From Acanthosoma haemorrhoidale (taxonomy: Eukaryota > Arthropoda > Insecta > Hemiptera > Acanthosomatidae), in assembly GCA_930367205.1 (NCBI GenBank), contig OV884011.1:117301866-117365865 (forward strand): a stretch of 64,000 bases of DNA. The letters are read 5' to 3'. A model generated the notes under the pieces. That model saw only the letters and a program-made list of their open reading frames with translations, was not told the origin of the DNA and searched no databases. Made by a program: the position numbers and the translations under genes. Of the stretch, positions 58,485 through 64,000 are shown in pieces (position 1 is the first letter of the stretch; the number at the start of each line of letters is the position of its first letter).

Positions 58485-61089
58485 TTATGGTCGTAATTTC
58501 TTCCATTGTAATTAATGTGTTGTTGTCCTGGTGGATTTAGTTTAGTTGTGCGTGTCTGTGAAGTTTTACTAAAGTTTCTCTGTACTATATGTTATTATAT
58601 TCCTAAAATAATAACATATGAGATATTTGAGAAAACCCGCTAAAAATGACCTTTAAGCGTCTCCCCCTCTCATAATAGTTTAATTAATAGTTTAATTTCC
58701 ATCACTTATACTCATTCTACTAAACTCCCCATTTTTTTTAATTTGTTTAATCAGATCTGTCAAGTCGTCAAATATTGTTAATAAATTTAAAAATGTATCC
58801 TGTTTATTAAATCTACGTCCTTACATCCCTATACACTTTACATCTGTTTGTTAAGTACTGCATTTTTTTTATATTTTTACTTATATAGTGATATAGTAAA
58901 TAGATTTTAAAACTTCCTGGGCTATGTTATTCTCTTCTTTTCCTATTATTTTTGGTGAGTCAGTCAGAAGTATGTTGTTAAAAAATCATATTACGAACCT
59001 TTGATCAGGATGATACGCTTATTATTTCCCCTGCTTGGTATAATAATAAAGTATTTATTTCGTGATTAATAATAAATTTAGGATCGGCCCTTTATTATTT
59101 TCAATGGGGTTGATTTTATTTTTAGGACCACAGACGTATCAAATATATTATCGTTCTTTTAAAAAAATGGCTGAGCTAAATTTGTAAACACAGTGTCAGC
59201 ATGAAATTAATAAACTATTGGCATTTCATTTTTTTTTTCATGTCTCCTAAAAAAGGGGAATGTTCATACAAAGTTTCATGCTTCTATTGAGTAGGAGACA
59301 CAAATATCAAGAAGCACAGATAGACACGCAGGTGAAAGTATAAGGTTTTCTGATCATTAGCCAAAGAAAAAAGATAGTGACAAACCTCCCTCTTTATATT
59401 TAACATTAAAATCACCAATCGATTCTCTTTCACCTTCAGCTAAATTAAAAGCTTAGTGATGATTATAACCGATTTATCTCAAGGAAATATTTTATGCATG
59501 CCTTTAAAGAAGTTAACATAGGCCAAATCATAGTAATTATATTTTGTTCAAGAACCAATTGATTATTCTTTATTATTATTCATAGGTATACTTTTTAATA
59601 ATAATAATTTTTTATAATACTTTTTTCTATCTATCCTGTAAATAATCATAAAACAGAAGGAAAGTATCTACAACGAAAAATTAAGATCGTTCTTCTCCGG
59701 CGTGCAAATATTTTCTGGCTGATTCCGGGTGAAAATAGCCATATAACAAATTCAACTGGTGAGTATTTCCAAGAGTTTTTATCTAAATAAAAATGATCAG
59801 TGTTGTAGCGCCATAAACTTACTATTCCTTACCCATAAACCTTTAAATCTTTCTTTCCAAACCATTACATTGTGGGATTTTGGGTTTGTGCTGCTCTACA
59901 TAAATAATGTTTACTTTACGATTGAATGTTATATGAAGTTATATGAACATAAATGAGCCAAATATATGAGTATTAACTGTCAACATTAATTAGTGTGGAA
60001 CCAGACACACTTTAAACTAAAATGAATAATAAACGTTAGTTGACAAACAATTTATGCCTCTCTAGGCTACTAAGTATTCATTTAACTTTCCACATTTAGT
60101 AGTCATGATTACCGGTCATAAAGGCTTAAATTAAAATTTTCTGTGATGTTCCCGCCTGGACGATTTCCAATAATCACTAGAATACTCTTTTGTTGACGAT
60201 TTTGTCAGGTGGCCATGCCCGACAGGTGCCAACGCTGCTATTTTCAGCACGATTTGTCTTGATTATCGACCATGGGTTGTTATGGGTCGCTGTATACAAC
60301 TAGGTACATTCCTTAAAAGCATTGAAACCGTACCGTCTCTTTACATCAGTTATCTTTAACGCCACTAGGAGCAGACACTCTAATTGGCTTGGCACTTATA
60401 TCTGACTTACATCTATATGTAGCGCTCGGGGAAAAATCCAGCCTACCACCATTTTAAAACAACAAAAAAATATTCAACCCAAGTGTGATTCATAGCACAG
60501 GGAATTCTTCGGTGTTGCGAAAACAATTTTTTGGTTGACAATTGACTTTTGGTGATAAAATTCCACCACGCTACTAAATATGAAATGAAAATATTTATTT
60601 ATTACGAGTAATCAATTAATATTTAACCCTACATTACTTTTCAATAGGCTTCATTTATTTTTATAAACGTTGTGGGATCAAATAAAACTTAAATATATCA
60701 TTCATCTATGTGAAACTGGGTCTGTAATTTGGAAAACACTTTCAAACATGTTTTTAATGACTTCAGGTAATTATAGTCCTCTTCGGCCCAAAATAATATT
60801 CCATATTATATATCAGAACGTCGATATTTTTGGTTTGGGTCCCTATTCAATATGACAGAAAGATATTCAGATATTACTAATTATAATAATTTATCAATGA
60901 ATCTTCATTATTCTGATTTTATTTTAAGAATCAGAGCATCATCAAGGGGAGCTATAATGCCCAATAACATTCCTGTAAAAATACAATGGTTTAGTTAAAT
61001 ATCTTAACACGATCTTAAAGACAACTTTAGTCTCTTTTAGTAATTATAGTAAAAAAGCAAAACACAAATTACATATTGTTAATCGGCAC
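58485..61089. other. AT-rich intergenic DNA, no gene seen
   Basis: 58485-58560 still shows protein-like minus-strand frames and could be the decayed start of the unknown coding region. The rest is AT-rich without support. Confidence 0.4.
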
Positions 61090-61500
61090 ATATAGAACTT
61101 TCATTTGATACCAAAAATCAAAATTATCCACATCACACTTATTGATTGACATATAATAATTTTTTATGGATACGGTTAAATCATCATGTCTTACAAATGT
61201 CAAATGGGACCTCTACGTAAAATATGATGTCTGTTAACTTCAGGATAGTGATGAGTTGATGATCAAATACTTGTTTATTGTTTTAGTCCACAAATAAATA
61301 TTAGCCGTGGAGAACTTTCATTTGAACCATAAATCAAAATTATAGTAAAAAAAATATGACTGCTTAAATTATTTAATGACACTTAATCATGTTTTTTTTT
61401 AGGTGGTTGTTTTAATGTCTCTCCAATTAAAAATGGTGCCATCGTGTAAAATTTCATGTCTGTTGATTATAGTATAATGAAGGGTTGGCGATTAATTAAT
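61090..61500 (+). repeat. Imperfect tandem repeat, about 216 bp x 2
   Basis: Two units start at about 61095 and 61311 with GAACTTTCATTTGA, followed by A-CCA-AAATCAAAATTAT. Near their ends both carry a GTAAAAT-T-ATGTCTGTT block (61218-61238 and 61452-61475). Units differ by many substitutions and small gaps. It is non-coding. Confidence 0.6.
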
Positions 61501-61719
61501 TGGTAGCAAAAAATAAATAGTTTCTTATAATAATAAATAGGGCATTAAATTAAAGATCTTAACGACCTGATTAATATTGAGCTTTTGTGAACTACTACTA
61601 CAAAAATCCCTTAAAACTCTCAATAAAATCGTTTTAGCAGCAGTTCTTTTACCTTGATTGTCCGATAGATGTATCATACTTGAATTGCCTTATTTGTTTT
61701 ACCGAATATCATATAGCAT
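61501..61719. other. AT-rich spacer
   Basis: No feature recognised. Confidence 0.4.
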
Positions 61720-62970
61720 TAATTTATTTTATTTTTATTGTATTTATTAATTCACAAGAGTCACAATCAGCTGTGCTGTTAATATGATAAAACAAATGGA
61801 ATGTCTGACATAAAGAAAGAGGATATCTAGTGATACCCTCACTACATTGTTGAAGCTAAGTTTAAAGTTTTTTTTTTATCAACTTAGATTTCCAAAAGGT
61901 TTCCTCAGTCGTCGTTGAATGCTACCAGGTAAGTAAGAGTAGACGGTCCTTGTATCTTTGGGTTTGAGTGTCCGTGCACTCTGTGGTAAAATTTTCTGTA
62001 TAATGTTCTAATTCAGTCTTGTACGTAAGGAATTATGAGGTCAGTGTGAAGAGTATGATTTCGCATGTAAAACGGTGCACCTGGGATAACTCTTAGAGCT
62101 TTTGATTGGAAAATCTGTCTGGTACGATGTTTGCCTTCTTAGCACATCAATAAATTGATTTCAGTAAAAGTTTGTAGATCAATAATTTCTGGGACAATTT
62201 TTAACGTTGATGAAATAAATGCTTCAATAGTTTTAGCCTGTGATTAAGCGTTAGTCGTTTCATTTTCGTGTGGGATTTCAAGTCAGCCCCTTATTCAATG
62301 TAAGTCTTAAGTATTTAACTTTGTCAGTTGGTGCCAAAGGTTAGTTGTCAAAACTTACTGGAGGAAATTGACCACGTCGAAGATTGAACCTCGTGTATAA
62401 GGATTTAGCAGTACTGATTTTAATATTTCAGATCGCAAAACAAGAGCTCCTGTCACGTAGAGCTTCGTCTCGAAAGAAGAAGCTAAATAATCAACAACGC
62501 TGTGCAGTTAGTGGATGATTGAGTGAAGTGAGCGGAATCCGAATTGATGGCCTGGAGGTGAATTTTTTTGTTGAAAAAGAGCGTGCTATCGTTTATATAT
62601 GAGTTTTTCCAAAAGTTTAGAAAGAGTGGAAGGATGGATGATGGGTCTATTTGAAGGAGGTAAGTGTGAAGTTTTACTAGCTTTTAAAACCATTCTGATA
62701 AGGGAAAATTTCCATTGAATAGGAAAATTTGTTGTTCACAAAACAGAGTTATAAAGAGAAGTTAACTGCACAAGAGATTTTCGTAGCAAATTATGAAGTA
62801 GTTTAGAAGTAATAAACCATGACCAGGCGATTTCCCTTTCGGCAGCCGTTTCATTTCACGAAGGACTTCTGGAGGATTTAAACCTTCTGGTGGAATCGAC
62901 AGTGGTAGAGGAGTGTCAAGTACTGTCAATTGAGCTGTCATATTGACCGTTAGTCAGGCGATAATATAAG
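61720..62970 (-). mobile_element. Jockey-like LINE ORF2 fragment, internally deleted
   Basis: Read from 62970 down, blocks of ORF2 appear in changing frames: PLPLSIPPEGLNPPEVLRE and RLPKGKSPGH (about 62910-62830), then LPSLSKLLEKLIYKR and HQFGFRSLHSIIHQLHSVVDY (62640-62490). The region with the two catalytic aspartate motifs is missing. The next recognisable part is the post-RT block FNLRRGQFPPV and KVKYLRLTLN (62390-62290), then the C-terminal domain to about 61900. A 3' UTR may run to 61720. Homology to family 2 is partial, so it is probably an older relative. It is inactive. Confidence 0.65.
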
Positions 62971-63915
62971 AATAGGGTTTGAAAACGGAAGAGAGATGCC
63001 CAACATCAATTATAGGTTAAATAATTATGATTAAATGAAAATTCTTAAAATTTGATGACTGTATGATATAATTGTGTAGTGCATAATGATATTGTGAAAG
63101 GTTGTGGTAAGAGTTTAAAGGGGTCGAGAGTTCGAGAGGCCACCGAAGGGTGGCCCCGAAGCCAAATAGCCCTCAATATACTGGCATCCCTTCAGTCATT
63201 AAGTAATAATAGCATCTCGAAACCAGAAACATCTGCAATTCTCAGAATATTCATTTAATACTAACAACGTTATACTGAAAAAAAACACAAATTTTCATAA
63301 TCAAAATTATTGAAAATTCTCTTTTAAATGTAAGAAATCAATGTAGAAATGTAATTTCACCAATATTATTATCCAAGTACTGTCGTTTGCCAGTCTGCAT
63401 GTCATTGGTCTTATGATTGACGTTGGAAAAATAATTCAAATCGGGTAGTTTTAATTTATCCCCAAGGCAATGCAGTCCAGGCAACGAAGGGTAAAACTTT
63501 ACGATTTAAAAAAAAAAATGACATAGTTCTGATTTGTGGTACAGTTGTTGGGAAGTGTCCTGTACAACATACTAAATGCACCCAAGGGAGGGGTGAGCGC
63601 GGGGGGTGGTTCAAAGGTCATTTTTATTGGGGTTCCCCAAATATCTCACAAACTGGTCATTTTCATAAAACTTTCTTCATGTACAAAATTAAAGAGCATG
63701 AAATCACCTATAAATATGTTTTTATTTATTGTTTCAGCTAAGTCAGTGGTTTAGGAGATAGCGAGGGTTAAAAACAGAAAAATTTATAGTAGTTTTTAAA
63801 GCGGTTTATTGATAAGAAAAAAGAAGGAAAATATTAATATTGACCAAAGCAAATTCTTTTAATAAATGCAGCAATTCTGGGTAAAGTAAAAAACGTTGTA
63901 TACGAATAACATCAG
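62971..63915. other. Intergenic with one strong hairpin
   Basis: It contains a 7-bp-stem hairpin at 63138-63155 (GGCCACC, loop GAAG, GGTGGCC) in a locally GC-rich stretch. The frame 63536-63754 has no recognisable domain. Confidence 0.4.
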
Positions 63916-64000
63916 TGTCGGGTCGTCACGAGGGGGGTGCCTAGTTACCCTAGCCCTGGTGACAAAGTGAGGGTTGTTTGAGTTTATAACTTGGACAATC
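63916..64000 (+). repeat. Start of a second family B LTR-like element, cut by the window end
   Basis: It begins TGTCGGGTCGTCACGAGGGG and continues with AGCCCTGGTGACAAAGTG and TTTATAACTTGGAC, matching 36416-36500 in order and spacing. The remainder lies outside the window. Confidence 0.6.

Overview
The window reads as a transposon-dominated stretch of an AT-rich animal nuclear genome, most likely an arthropod and probably an insect. The grounds are the mobile-element mix: Jockey-like LINEs, Ty1/copia and gypsy-class LTR elements, a Penelope-like fragment and a mariner-type MITE. A TATA-less Inr/DPE promoter of arthropod type adds support. No bacterial operons, rRNA genes, confident tRNA genes or CRISPR arrays were seen. 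The species cannot be named from the sequence.

Layout. 401-2096 is an LTR-like element (family A) with two LINE 3' ends inserted at the same target site. A second copy lies reversed at 9406-10339. 4050-4512 is the 3' end of a second LINE family (family 2). 7523-8826 (minus) is a decayed LINE reverse transcriptase. 12205-13714 (minus) is a gypsy-class gag/protease remnant. 15492-15695 and 15963-17933 are family-2 LINE copies; the longer one is interrupted by a 117-bp poly(A)-tailed insertion. 21605-22189 (minus) is a gag fused to a pol end by internal deletion, next to a Penelope-like fragment at 22242-22536.

25091-30436 is the clearest unit. A minus-strand family-2 LINE was split by a copia element (26163-30073), with a 5-bp target duplication and a 320-bp 3' LTR. 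The copia element carries frameshifts and internal deletions and has no 5' LTR. 33360-33940 (minus) and 33985-34500 (plus) are two head-to-head LINE 3' ends. 34776-34860 is a 17-bp minisatellite. 35150-35588 and 36416-37165 are LTR-like promoter blocks, and 63916-64000 is the start of a second copy of the latter. 40181-40289 is a MITE. 43195-44085, 44395-44742, 45699-46190, 51247-51600 and 61720-62970 are further LINE pieces.

Host-like or unexplained material is sparse. It consists of a CpG-rich Inr/DPE promoter with a consensus splice donor (56147-56283, minus), one possible internal coding exon on the same strand (48977-49160), a 96-bp near-identical duplication (47099/47637), and a decayed minus-strand coding region of about 1.5 kb that I do not recognise (56992-58484). 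The last is the best candidate for something undescribed. The remaining long gaps are AT-rich sequence in which I could support no gene.

Nothing forms a working pathway. The functional logic is that of transposons inserted into one another and decaying, plus at most fragments of one or two host genes.
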